Origin: an uncultured Microbacterium sp.
GTDB lineage: Bacteria; Actinomycetota; Actinomycetes; Actinomycetales; Microbacteriaceae
Length of the DNA: 10,905 bases
Assembly: GCA_947647645.1 (NCBI GenBank)
Contig: CANSLE010000055.1
Span: 1-10,905, forward strand
Direction of reading: 5' to 3'
Part shown: positions 1 to 6,611 of the stretch, one piece after another
How positions within the stretch are numbered: position 1 is the first letter of the stretch
Layout of the letters: every line of letters starts with the position of its first letter
The notes under the pieces: generated by a model
What the model was told of the DNA's origin: nothing
Database searches by the model: none
The model's input: only the letters and a program-made list of their open reading frames with translations
Program-made: the position numbers and the translations under genes

Positions 1-153
1 CGCCGCTCCCGCGCCGGCGCCGATCGCGAGACCCGCCGCCCCCACGCCCGCTGCGTGCCCGAGCAGACCGCGACGGCTGAGGCCGGGTCGCGGTGACGAG
101 TCGACGGGTCCCTCGTCGGGCACCGTCCCGTCGGTGTGCGCGTCCGTGCTCAC
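1..153 (-). CDS. efeB: EfeB, deferrochelatase/DyP-type peroxidase (5' part only)
   Basis: This is the first 51 codons of a gene that runs off the left edge. It starts at GTG (153-151), overlapping the efeO stop as GTGA, so translation is probably coupled. The visible peptide has a polar N-terminus, then a twin-arginine motif (SRRGLLGHA, near residues 26-34) followed by an Ala/Gly-rich hydrophobic stretch. This is a Tat signal peptide. EfeB proteins are Tat-exported haem-containing DyP-type peroxidases that work with EfeU and EfeO in ferrous iron uptake, and in some species remove iron from haem. The catalytic domain is outside the window, so the call rests on the Tat signal plus its place as third gene of an efeUOB operon. 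Another Tat-exported protein is possible but unlikely. Confidence 0.8.
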   Translation of the reverse strand, partial: MSTDAHTDGTVPDEGPVDSSPRPGLSRRGLLGHAAGVGAAGLAIGAGAGAA

Positions 154-1379
154 TTCAGGATCGTCGACGTGAGCTTGGACAGCGGCTCCGCCAGCGCGTT
201 GATCAGGTCGGTGAGCTGGCGCTTGTCCGCGTCGGTCAGCTGCCGGTAGTTCACGAAGCCGCTCGTGAGCGAGCCGTGCGCGGCGAGGGCCGCCTCGAGG
301 TCGGCGTATCCCGTGTCGATGCGTCCGGCGAGCTCCGTGCCGGTGCTGCCCGAGGAGAGAGCGAAGTCCCTCACGAGCGAGAAGGCCATCTTCGAGCCGT
401 CGACGTTCGCGGCGAAGTCGGAGAGGTCCGTGCCGCTCCACCAGTCCTCCTCGCCGCTGATCTTGCCCGTCGCGACCTCGTCGAGGAGGGCGATCGCCCC
501 GTTGGAGATCCCGGCCACGCCCTGGTCGTCGAGCGCCTTCTGGAACGCGCCGGAGTGCACGTAGTCGTTGAGCTCGGCGACGTCCGCGACGAGCTTGTCT
601 CCGTGTGCCGTGCGCTCCGCGGGCGTCGACGGTGCCCAGTCCTTCCAGGCCGATGTCGCGCCGTCGGAGTTCAGGGCGTCCGCGGCGGGCACCCAGAGGT
701 CCTTCTCGATGCGGTGGAATCCCGTCCAGGTGAGACCTGCTGCCACGGCATCCATCTCGCGGTAGTCGATGCGGGGGTCGAGGTCGCCCAGCGACTCCGC
801 GACGGGCTCGATGCGCTCGTAGAAGGCCCGGGTCGACGGGAACAGCGATCGCGCCTTCTCGTCGTCGCCGGACGTGTAGGCGGCGACGAACGTCGCGACC
901 GCCGGGACGAGCTGCTCGACCTGGTCCTTCACGAACGCCGCATACAGGTTCACGGCCTTCTGCTTCTGTTCCGCGCCGTCGCCGGCGGCCTGCACGGCGG
1001 CACCGGTGACCGAGAAGGAGGCGCGGCCGATCCCCTCGCCGACCATGCCGGGCTTGCAGAGGGTGAAGTAGTCGCCCGGTTGCGCCACGACGGTCAGGGT
1101 CCGCGAGGCGCCCGGCGCGATGTTCTCCACCTCGCCGACGATGCGCAGACCGTCGCTTGCGAGCAGGTAGAACTCTGTCACCTGCGCGCTGGCGTTGGAC
1201 ACCGAGAAGGTGAGGTTGCCGCTCGTCGCCTTCGTGGTCGATACCTCGCACGACGTGTCGGTCGACGTGACGGTGAGTGCGTCGGACGCGGCCACGTCGG
1301 TCTTGGCGACGCAGCCGGCGAGCACGAGGGCGGTCGCGCCGAGTGCAGCGACGGCTCCCCAGGTGCGCGTACGGGTCAT
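150..1379 (-). CDS. efeO: EfeO, iron uptake lipoprotein (cupredoxin plus M75/imelysin domain)
   Basis: A 409-residue periplasmic-side iron-binding lipoprotein. The ATG start (1379-1377) overlaps the efeU stop as ATGA and is followed at once by a lipoprotein signal: basic MTRTR, a hydrophobic core, and lipobox LAGC with the lipidated cysteine at residue 23. Residues about 33-125 form the cupredoxin-like N-domain, with a cysteine pair (C44, C108) that could form a disulfide or bind metal. Residues about 135-405 are the M75/imelysin domain, with the diagnostic HxxE metal motif as GFHRIEKDLW (H222, E225). In the family, EfeO binds iron outside the membrane and passes it to EfeU. An upstream extension of the same frame through efeU has no coding character and was not used. 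The stop overlaps the efeB start. Confidence 0.95.
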   Translation of the reverse strand: MTRTRTWGAVAALGATALVLAGCVAKTDVAASDALTVTSTDTSCEVSTTKATSGNLTFSVSNASAQVTEFYLLASDGLRIVGEVENIAPGASRTLTVVAQPGDYFTLCKPGMVGEGIGRASFSVTGAAVQAAGDGAEQKQKAVNLYAAFVKDQVEQLVPAVATFVAAYTSGDDEKARSLFPSTRAFYERIEPVAESLGDLDPRIDYREMDAVAAGLTWTGFHRIEKDLWVPAADALNSDGATSAWKDWAPSTPAERTAHGDKLVADVAELNDYVHSGAFQKALDDQGVAGISNGAIALLDEVATGKISGEEDWWSGTDLSDFAANVDGSKMAFSLVRDFALSSGSTGTELAGRIDTGYADLEAALAAHGSLTSGFVNYRQLTDADKRQLTDLINALAEPLSKLTSTILK

Positions 1380-2305
1380 GATGCTCCTTGGTGGTGCGGG
1401 ACGGGTGGGACGGAGACGGAAGGAGGCGCCGCGTGGGCGGGGCGCCGGCGCAGGCCGCGGACGAACAGCGTGCCGACGACGACCATGTAGAGGATCCATG
1501 CCACGACCTGCAGCCATGACATCTGCGGCATGAAGCCCACGGTCGCCTGGAGGATCGCCGCCAGCGGGCTGCCCGGCGGGATGGATGCCGACAGGTCGAA
1601 CGCCCAGCCGAACGGGAACGCGGCCGCGCCCACGGCGACCGTGCCGCCGACGAGGGGAGCCAGCGCCGAGAACGGCCCGGGGAGGGCGCCCGCCTCCTGC
1701 AGGTCGTGGATCGCGTACGCCAGCACACCGGCGGCGACGATCACGAGGAAGCCGCCGGTCCACCCGAAGAACACCCGGAGGTCCAGCCGCAGCATCCCGC
1801 GCGCGAGCAGCCAGCCGAGAAGGACGGCGGCGGCGAGTCCGAGAAGCGCGCCGAGCAGGGCGGAGGGGGTGTCGCCGAAGGACTGGACCATCGACCAGAG
1901 CAGCAGCGTGGTCTCGATGCCCTCGCGCGCGACGGACACGAACCCGATGAGGACGATGCCCCACAGCCCTCCGGTCGCCAGCGCCCGATCGACACCGCCT
2001 TCCAGGGTCCTCTTCATCGTGCGGGCGGTCTTCTGCATCCAGAAGATCATCCACGTCACCATGCCGACGGCGACGAGCGACAGGATGCCGCCGATGAGCT
2101 CCTGCGCCTCGAAGGTGAGCGCGTAGGCGCCGAATGTGAGGACGGCGCCGATGCCCACCGCCAGGGCGACGGCGAGACCGACGCCGATCCACAGCCGCGC
2201 CAGGACGTCGCGCCGGCCGATGCGGCCCAGATAGGCGACGAGGATGCCGACGACGAGTGCGGCTTCGAGGCCTTCGCGGAGGCCGATGAGGAACGTGGCG
2301 AGCAC
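1376..2305 (-). CDS. efeU: EfeU, ferrous iron permease (OFeT/FTR1 family)
   Basis: The membrane permease of the EfeUOB system, about 309 residues with roughly seven hydrophobic helices. Two REGLE-type iron-binding motifs are visible: LREGLE near residues 9-14 and AREGIE near 126-131. A further acidic pair lies in FEAQE (65-69). These glutamates are the expected iron ligands in FTR1/EfeU permeases. The chosen start is GTG at 2305-2303, giving the family-like N-terminus MLATFLIGLREGLE; GAAGAAG lies 5 bases upstream as a weak ribosome site. A TTG start at 2332 would add nine residues. The tail is basic and Pro-rich (cytoplasmic). This is the first gene of the operon, downstream of an iron box, and its stop overlaps the efeO start by ATGA. 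Confidence 0.95.
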   Translation of the reverse strand: MLATFLIGLREGLEAALVVGILVAYLGRIGRRDVLARLWIGVGLAVALAVGIGAVLTFGAYALTFEAQELIGGILSLVAVGMVTWMIFWMQKTARTMKRTLEGGVDRALATGGLWGIVLIGFVSVAREGIETTLLLWSMVQSFGDTPSALLGALLGLAAAVLLGWLLARGMLRLDLRVFFGWTGGFLVIVAAGVLAYAIHDLQEAGALPGPFSALAPLVGGTVAVGAAAFPFGWAFDLSASIPPGSPLAAILQATVGFMPQMSWLQVVAWILYMVVVGTLFVRGLRRRPAHAAPPSVSVPPVPHHQGAS

Positions 2306-2358
2306 GGGCGCTTCTTCGAGAGAGGGGAGCAAGGCCGGTACCCGCTGCCTCAGCGCAG

Positions 2359-2386
2359 CCTCACCGGCGGTTTCCCGTCGGTGAGG
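2359..2386 (-). other. Hairpin in the efeU 5' region, overlapping the iron box
   Basis: Twelve-base arms (2359-2370 and 2375-2386) flank a four-base loop. Read on the minus strand, the direction of efeU, the loop is GAAA, a stable tetraloop, and the stem has a single A-C mismatch. On the plus strand the same position is a G-U pair. The hairpin shares its upstream arm with one half of the iron box and sits about 54 bases before the efeU GTG. There is no T-run after it, so it is a poor terminator. It could be an mRNA leader structure or a by-product of nested operator half-sites. Confidence 0.5.
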
Positions 2387-2400
2387 TTAGGCGAACCTCA
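2382..2400. promoter_or_regulatory. DtxR/IdeR-type iron box upstream of efeU
   Basis: The sequence TGAGGTTAGGCGAACCTCA is a near-perfect inverted repeat and extends to 21 bases with the flanking G and C. It matches 16 of 19 positions of the well-known IdeR/DtxR consensus TTAGGTTAGGCTAACCTAA. It lies 77 bases upstream of the efeU start. In actinobacteria the iron-loaded regulator binds such boxes and represses iron-uptake genes, so efeUOB is expected to be induced by iron starvation. The regulator gene itself is not in the window. Confidence 0.88.
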
Positions 2401-2423
2401 CAAGAGGCGAGAGTACACGCAAC

Positions 2424-2454
2424 ACCCCGACCGCGCCACGCGCGATCGAGGGGT
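2424..2454 (-). terminator. Strong hairpin after the carboxypeptidase gene, likely terminator
   Basis: Arms 2424-2436 and 2440-2454 can pair over 13 base pairs (one G-U, one two-base bulge) around a three-base loop. The hairpin begins 9 bases after the minus-strand stop codon of the M15 peptidase. It is very GC-rich but is followed by GTTGCGTGT rather than a T-run. This is common for high-GC actinobacterial terminators but leaves the call uncertain. It would separate the peptidase transcript from efeUOB. Confidence 0.55.
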
Positions 2455-2463
2455 CCGGCCGGC

Positions 2464-3116
2464 TCACGGGGCGAGCCGCGGGTCGCTCGTCGGGTCCGGG
2501 TAGGTCGGGGGACATCCCTGGACGGCGGCATCGGGTCGCAGCTCGACGTGCCACGGCTCGTTGTCGTAGACCAGACACAGTCCATACGCCGACCCGTGGC
2601 GGGCGATCCAGTCCTGCGTCCCGCTGCCGTCCACGTCCGCGGCCGCGCCGCGAACGTGCAGTGACGTCTCGGCCGTCGCCACCCAGCGCGCTGCCCGCTC
2701 GCGCGACCCGTAGCGGGCCACCGCGTCCGACAGCAGCGCCTCCTGCTGAGCCGGCGAACGCCAGCCGCTGGTCACGAAGAACCCGACGCCGTCGTCGTAG
2801 GCCCGGGTGCTCGCGCGCTGGAGCGCGTCCCGGAGCGCGGGATCGAGCCGGGAGATGCCGGGATACGTCGTGTCGAAGGGGGTCACCCCCCACGGCAGAT
2901 ACCCGTCGGCCTCCGACGTCGCGGCATCCGACACGCGCTCCGGCGCCGATGGCGCAGGCGGCTCCGACCCGGCACCCGCGTGAGGGGGTCGGCGAGCAGC
3001 AGCCCGACCCCTGTCACCGCGGTGAGGGCGACGGCGAGCACGACGGCGGCCGCGCGGAGCCATCCGCGACGGCGACGGGGGAGCGAGACGGGGTACGTCG
3101 AGAGCGGTGGTGCCAT
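2464..3116 (-). CDS. M15/VanY-type D-alanyl-D-alanine carboxypeptidase, apparently frameshifted
   Basis: The catalytic part (frame ending at 2464) carries VanY/M15 hallmarks: TSGWRSPAQQ, the zinc motif SLHVRGAAAD (SxHxxGxAxD) and EPWHVE near the C-terminus. A likely disulfide joins GLC and QGC. Such enzymes trim the terminal D-Ala from peptidoglycan stem peptides outside the membrane. The expected N-terminus is in another frame: ATG at 3116-3114 gives MAPPLSTYPV, a basic stretch and one hydrophobic helix (WLRAAAVVLAVALTAVTGVG). That frame leaves the catalytic frame near 2981-2985, at a run of five Gs on the plus strand. One extra base there would join the halves as LLLAD-PPHAGAG. Either the sequence has a single-base error, or the gene is broken or read by slippage. 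An ATG at 3063, or a GTG near codon EPERV, could start the catalytic frame alone, but without an export signal. Confidence 0.75.
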
Positions 3117-3164
3117 GGGCACGAGTGAATCGGCTCGGCGGTTGCGAGAGCGTCGGTGAAATCG

Positions 3165-3182
3165 GATACGCGGACGATACGC
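3165..3182 (+). promoter_or_regulatory. Direct repeat GATACGC, candidate response-regulator operator
   Basis: GATACGC occurs at 3165-3171 and again at 3176-3182, with starts exactly 11 bases apart, about one helical turn. OmpR-family regulators typically bind paired direct repeats at this spacing. The site lies 21 bases before the response regulator ATG and between the divergent carboxypeptidase and regulator genes. A weak -35-like TTGCGA is at 3142-3147, but no convincing -10 follows. Function is inferred from position only. Confidence 0.35.
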
Positions 3183-3203
3183 ACCTCCTCCTACCATCGG
3201 AGC

Positions 3204-3905
3204 ATGCGCGTGCTGGTATTGGAGGACGAGCCTCTGCTGGCGGAGGCGATCCGGGACGGACTCCGTCTGGAGGCGATCGCCGCAGACCTCGCCGGCGACG
3301 GCGATGCCGCGCTCGCGCTGCTCGCGGTCAACGTGTACGACATCGCAGTGCTCGACCGCGATGTCCCGGGACCCTCCGGCGACGCTGTCGCGGCGTCGAT
3401 CGTCGAGGGCGGCAGCGGTCTGCCGATCCTGATGCTCACCGCGGCCGATCGACTCGATGACAAGGCATCCGGGTTCGAGCTCGGTGCCGATGACTACCTG
3501 ACGAAGCCGTTCGCGATGCGGGAGCTGGTGCTGCGGTTGCGTGCGCTCGAACGCCGACGCCGCCGGGCGCGTCCTCCGGTGCGAGAACGCGCCGGCATCC
3601 GACTCGACCCCTTCCGCCGCGAGGTGTACCGCGACGGCCGTTACGTCGCCCTCACCCGCAAGCAGTTCGCGGTGCTCGACGTGCTGCTCGACGCCGGCGG
3701 AGGTGTCGTCAGCGCCGAAGAGCTGCTGGCCCGGGCGTGGGACGAGAACGCGGACCCGTTCACCAACGCGGTCCGGATCACCATCTCGGGTCTCCGGCAG
3801 CGCCTGGGCGGTCCCGCGGTGATCGCGACGGTGCCCGGGGTCGGCTATCGCATCGAGGCGGCACCGGCCGGCGCGGATGCCGAGGAGGGGGACGGGGACG
3901 GGTGA
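3204..3905 (+). CDS. OmpR-family two-component response regulator
   Basis: A 233-residue DNA-binding response regulator. The receiver domain (residues 1-115) has all key residues: acidic pocket E7/D8, phosphoacceptor D51 in VLDRDVPG, T79 and K101 in the DDYLTKPF motif. After an Arg-rich linker, residues about 128-222 form the winged-helix Trans_Reg_C domain, with ALTRKQFAVLDVLL, the recognition region NAVRITISGLRQRLG and the wing VPGVGYRIE. The start at ATG 3204 gives the standard MRVLVLEDE N-terminus; an upstream in-frame extension to 3156 does not look coding. The stop overlaps the start of the histidine kinase as GTGA, so the two form an operon. Phosphorylated protein should bind promoter DNA; the nearest candidate is the direct repeat just upstream. 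The exact target regulon is unknown. Confidence 0.95.
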   Translation: MRVLVLEDEPLLAEAIRDGLRLEAIAADLAGDGDAALALLAVNVYDIAVLDRDVPGPSGDAVAASIVEGGSGLPILMLTAADRLDDKASGFELGADDYLTKPFAMRELVLRLRALERRRRRARPPVRERAGIRLDPFRREVYRDGRYVALTRKQFAVLDVLLDAGGGVVSAEELLARAWDENADPFTNAVRITISGLRQRLGGPAVIATVPGVGYRIEAAPAGADAEEGDGDG

Positions 3906-5002
3906 GCGTGGGATCCCGCCCGCCCCGCCGCGCTGCGGGGCCGACCTTCCGGGTGAAGCTCATGCTGAGCTACGCGGGTGCGGTCGCCCTCTCGGGGGCG
4001 CTCCTGCTGTCGGTGGTGTGGCTCTTCCTCCTCCGGTACGTGCCGGAACGGGTCGACCCCACCTCCGCCGGCTTCGTTCCCGGCCGCGGCGACCTCGTGC
4101 GTGCGTTCGTCCCGCCGGCGCTCGCCGCGTGGGGTGCGCTCATCGTCGTCGGGCTCGTAGGCGGCTGGTTCCTGGCGGGACGCATGCTTGCGCCCCTGGG
4201 GCGGATCACTCGGGCGACCCGGTGGGCGGCAGCGGGTTCGCTGTCGCATCGGATCGGCGCCGATGGGCCGCACGACGAGGTGCGCGAGCTGGCCGACAGC
4301 TTCGACGCCATGCTCGCGCGCATCGAAGCACAGGTCGTCGAGCAGCGTCGCTTCGCCGCGAACGCGTCGCACGAGCTGCGCACACCACTGGCCATCACAC
4401 GGGCGATGCTCGACGTCGCCGAAGCCGACCCCGACCGCGACGTCGATGCCCTCATCGCGCGGTTGGCCCACGTCAATCGGCGCGCGATCGATCTCACGGA
4501 GGCGCTCCTCGCGCTCAGCCGCGCCGAGCGAGGGGCGTTCGCGCCGACCCTCGTCGACGCCTCGCTCGTCGTCGATGAGGCGGCCGAGACGCTGCTTCCC
4601 CTCGCCGAAGCTCGCGGCGTCGCGCTGCACGTCACCGCCGCGCCGGCCACCGTCGTGGGCTCCGAGCCCCTGCTGCAGCAGCTCGTCGTCAACCTCGTCC
4701 ACAACGCCGTCGTGCACAACGAGGTCGACCGTGGCTGGGTGCGCATCGACGTCGAGCCGACGGCCGGCGGAGCCTGCCTGCGCATCGAGAACTCCGGGCC
4801 GTTCGTCGCCGCGGAGCTGCTGTCCGGTCTGCTGGAACCGTTCCGCCGGGCGGCGGAGCGCTCGCGCAACGGCGAGCGGGAAGGCGCGGGGCTGGGGCTG
4901 GCGATCGTCGCGGCGATCGTGCGGGCCCACGACGGGCGGCTCACGCTCCGTTCGCGCGACGAGGGCGGTCTGCTCGTGGAGGTCGTTCTGCCTGCCGCAT
5001 AG
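3902..5002 (+). CDS. Membrane sensor histidine kinase
   Basis: A 366-residue HAMP histidine kinase, partner of the overlapping upstream response regulator (GTG start 3902-3904 inside its stop). A basic N-terminus is followed by transmembrane helix 1 (about residues 20-45), a short external loop of about 25 residues, helix 2 (about 72-95), a HAMP linker (about 96-148), and the dimerisation domain with phosphoacceptor H157 in ASHELRTPLA. The ATPase domain shows the N-box NLVHNAVVHN and the glycine-rich GAGLGLAIV. The G1 region reads ENSGPF instead of the usual DxGxG, a variant seen in some actinobacterial kinases. The small external loop suggests sensing of a membrane or cell-wall-proximal signal rather than a large ligand. 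The signal cannot be read from the sequence. Confidence 0.94.
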   Translation: MSVGSRPPRRAAGPTFRVKLMLSYAGAVALSGALLLSVVWLFLLRYVPERVDPTSAGFVPGRGDLVRAFVPPALAAWGALIVVGLVGGWFLAGRMLAPLGRITRATRWAAAGSLSHRIGADGPHDEVRELADSFDAMLARIEAQVVEQRRFAANASHELRTPLAITRAMLDVAEADPDRDVDALIARLAHVNRRAIDLTEALLALSRAERGAFAPTLVDASLVVDEAAETLLPLAEARGVALHVTAAPATVVGSEPLLQQLVVNLVHNAVVHNEVDRGWVRIDVEPTAGGACLRIENSGPFVAAELLSGLLEPFRRAAERSRNGEREGAGLGLAIVAAIVRAHDGRLTLRSRDEGGLLVEVVLPAA

Positions 5003-5020
5003 GCTCGCAGCCCCCGCCGT

Positions 5021-5056
5021 CAGCCCTGCGTGATCAGCCCTGCGTGATCAGCCCTG
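5021..5056. repeat. 14-base tandem repeat at the 3' end of the RamB-like gene
   Basis: The unit CAGCCCTGCGTGAT occurs twice in a row (5021-5034, 5035-5048) and is followed by a partial third copy (CAGCCCTG, 5049-5056). It fills the gap between the two converging genes and covers the stop codon of the regulator. On the minus strand each junction reads GGGCTGA, so a stop is regenerated by each copy. No clear terminator hairpin is seen in this gap of 45 bases. Confidence 0.85.
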
Positions 5057-6490
5057 GGCGTGGCGGTCGAGGAAGGCGTAGACCTCGCCGTCATCGACCC
5101 CGGGGAAGGCGCCACGCGGCAGTGGGCGGAACATCTGCATGTGCACGCGCGCGCTGGGCCACGCCCGCCCCGCCCAGCGCTCGGTGAGCGCGGCATCCGG
5201 TCGCCGGCAGCACGACTCGTCGGGGCAGCTCGACACGGCCCGGTTCTGCGACTCCCGCCCGCGGAACCAGCGCGCGTCGTCGAAGGGCACCCCCACCGTG
5301 ATCGAGAACTCCCCGTCCGCGGTGCGGCCCGTCTGGCTCGAGCACCAGAAGGTGCCCGCGGGGGTGTCGGTGTACTGGTAGTGCTCGACTGTGCGGTTCT
5401 GCTCGGCGAACGCCGAGCGTGCGGCGAAGTGGCGGCAGACGACCTGCCCTTCCACCGACCCGGTGACGTCCATGGGCAGCGGCAGCTCGTCGTTCTCGTA
5501 GGCGCGGATGATCGCGCCGGAGCCGTCGACGCGCAGGAAATGCAGGCGGATGCCGATGTGCTGGGTCAGCAGATTGGTCAGGCGCATCCCGGCGGCTTCA
5601 TGGGTCACGCCGAAGGCGTCGCGGAAGTCCTCCACGGCGAGGTTGCGGTCCTTCTTGGCCTGAGCGAGGAACGCGACCGACGCGGTCTCCGGCATGAGAC
5701 AGCACGCCGCGAAGTAGTTGATCTCCAGTCGTTGCTCCAGGAAGTCGGCGTAGTCGGTGGGCGGGGTGTGCCCGAGCAGACGGTGGGCCATGGCCTGGAG
5801 CGCCATCGACCGCAGGCCGTGACCGCCGGGGATGGATGCCGGGGGCAGGTAGATCCGCCCGTTCTCCAGGTCGGTCACCGACCGGGCCGAATGGGGGAGG
5901 TCGTCGACGTAGATGAGCTCGAAGCCGAGCTGCGACGCCATGATGCTGACCGTGCGGTGGGTCAGCGCCCCGGAGACGTGTCCGGCGGCCTTCAGCTGTT
6001 TCTCGGCGAGCTTCTCGATCTCGGGGAGGTAGTTGTCCTTCGCGCGCATGCGCAGTCGCAGCTCCGTGTTCGCGCGCCGCGCCTCCTCGGGTGTGGCGAT
6101 CGCCGCGCGCTCGCGACGCTGCAGCTCCCGATGCAGGCCCAGCACCGACTCGAGGGTCTCGTCGGTGGTCGCCTTCGTGACGCGGACCGGCGGGATGCCG
6201 AGGCTCCGGAACACCGAGGAGGTCTGGGCGCGTTCGAGTTCGAGCTCGAGCGCGGCGCGGCGGTTGGGCGGCTCCGCAGACAACAGGTCGGTGACGTCGG
6301 TGCCGGTGGCCGTGGCGATCGCCTGCAGCAGCGACAGCTTCGGCTCGCGCTTGCCGTTCTCGATGAGGCTCAGCTGGCTGCCCGCGACGCCGACGACCGC
6401 GCCGAGCGCGTCGAGCGTGTAGCCGTGGGCGACCCGGTGGTGGCGGATGCGATGGCCGAGTGTGGACAGCTCGAGGGAGGTGGACGCCAT
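5048..6490 (-). CDS. RamB/ScfR-type transcriptional regulator (XRE HTH + ImmA/IrrE-like domain)
   Basis: A 480-residue regulator. Residues about 8-70 are an XRE helix-turn-helix (TLDALGAVVGVAGSQLSLIENGKREP). A linker with charged helical sequence follows, then residues about 160-300 resemble ImmA/IrrE (peptidase M78). Here the expected HExxH is degenerate: the segment reads AHRLLGH (235-241), so zinc-protease activity is unlikely and the domain may bind a ligand instead. The C-terminal region has the short-chain fatty acyl regulator character of ScfR/RamB proteins and contains several cysteines, including SSCPDESCC. RamB of Corynebacterium and Mycobacterium controls acetate, glyoxylate and related carbon metabolism genes. 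This gene is divergent from pckG across 121 bases, which fits a carbon-flux regulator. Its ATG appears leaderless. Orthology to RamB is inferred, not shown. Confidence 0.88.
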   Translation of the reverse strand: MASTSLELSTLGHRIRHHRVAHGYTLDALGAVVGVAGSQLSLIENGKREPKLSLLQAIATATGTDVTDLLSAEPPNRRAALELELERAQTSSVFRSLGIPPVRVTKATTDETLESVLGLHRELQRRERAAIATPEEARRANTELRLRMRAKDNYLPEIEKLAEKQLKAAGHVSGALTHRTVSIMASQLGFELIYVDDLPHSARSVTDLENGRIYLPPASIPGGHGLRSMALQAMAHRLLGHTPPTDYADFLEQRLEINYFAACCLMPETASVAFLAQAKKDRNLAVEDFRDAFGVTHEAAGMRLTNLLTQHIGIRLHFLRVDGSGAIIRAYENDELPLPMDVTGSVEGQVVCRHFAARSAFAEQNRTVEHYQYTDTPAGTFWCSSQTGRTADGEFSITVGVPFDDARWFRGRESQNRAVSSCPDESCCRRPDAALTERWAGRAWPSARVHMQMFRPLPRGAFPGVDDGEVYAFLDRHAQG

Positions 6491-6522
6491 TCTTTGAGCA
6501 TAGCGAAAGAATCATCGTTCTT
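6489..6522 (-). promoter_or_regulatory. Promoter and operator-like palindrome at the RamB-like gene start
   Basis: ATTCTTT (6489-6495) and AAAGAAT (6506-6512) form a perfect seven-base inverted repeat with a ten-base spacer; a further TTCTT is at 6518-6522. The spacer contains a good minus-strand -10 element, TATGCT (6502-6497), which ends 6 bases before the A of the start codon. Transcription would therefore begin at or next to the ATG, giving a leaderless mRNA, in line with the absence of a ribosome binding site. A protein bound to the palindrome would block this promoter, so negative autoregulation is the simplest reading. Confidence 0.5.
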
Positions 6523-6537
6523 GACGATCTCCGTGCT

Positions 6538-6543
6538 GATAAT
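6538..6543 (+). promoter_or_regulatory. Candidate -10 element for pckG
   Basis: GATAAT matches the -10 consensus in five of six positions and stands out in GC-rich surroundings. It would place the transcript start near 6550 with a leader of about 60 bases. No good -35 is present at the usual spacing (TTGACG at 6521 is only 11 bases away), which suggests an activated promoter or a different start. It is 16 bases from the last half-site of the neighbouring palindrome. Confidence 0.3.
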
Positions 6544-6611
6544 TGATGCCCTGAGGCGCGCACTGTGGAAGAGAAGAACCCCGCGACGTCCCTCACGCCG
6601 AAGGAGCCGAC

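Noticed and set aside
93..1490. 465-codon open frame on the plus strand
   Set aside because: It runs antisense through efeO, with shadow-type composition.
1380..2192. Long in-frame upstream extension of efeO (frame open to 2192)
   Set aside because: It lies antisense-frame over efeU, is Arg/Pro-rich, and the lipoprotein signal begins right at ATG 1379, which overlaps the efeU stop.
2303..2332. TTG start of efeU at 2332
   Set aside because: The GTG at 2305 gives the family-typical N-terminus and has a nearby purine-rich site; the TTG has no ribosome site. It is not fully excluded.
3184..3192. Strong AGGAGGAGG ribosome-site-like sequence on the minus strand
   Set aside because: It is about 70 bases from the carboxypeptidase ATG, and no start codon at usable spacing opens a plausible gene or leader peptide.
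3845..4930. 361-codon open frame on the minus strand
   Set aside because: It is antisense to the histidine kinase, whose domains are complete.
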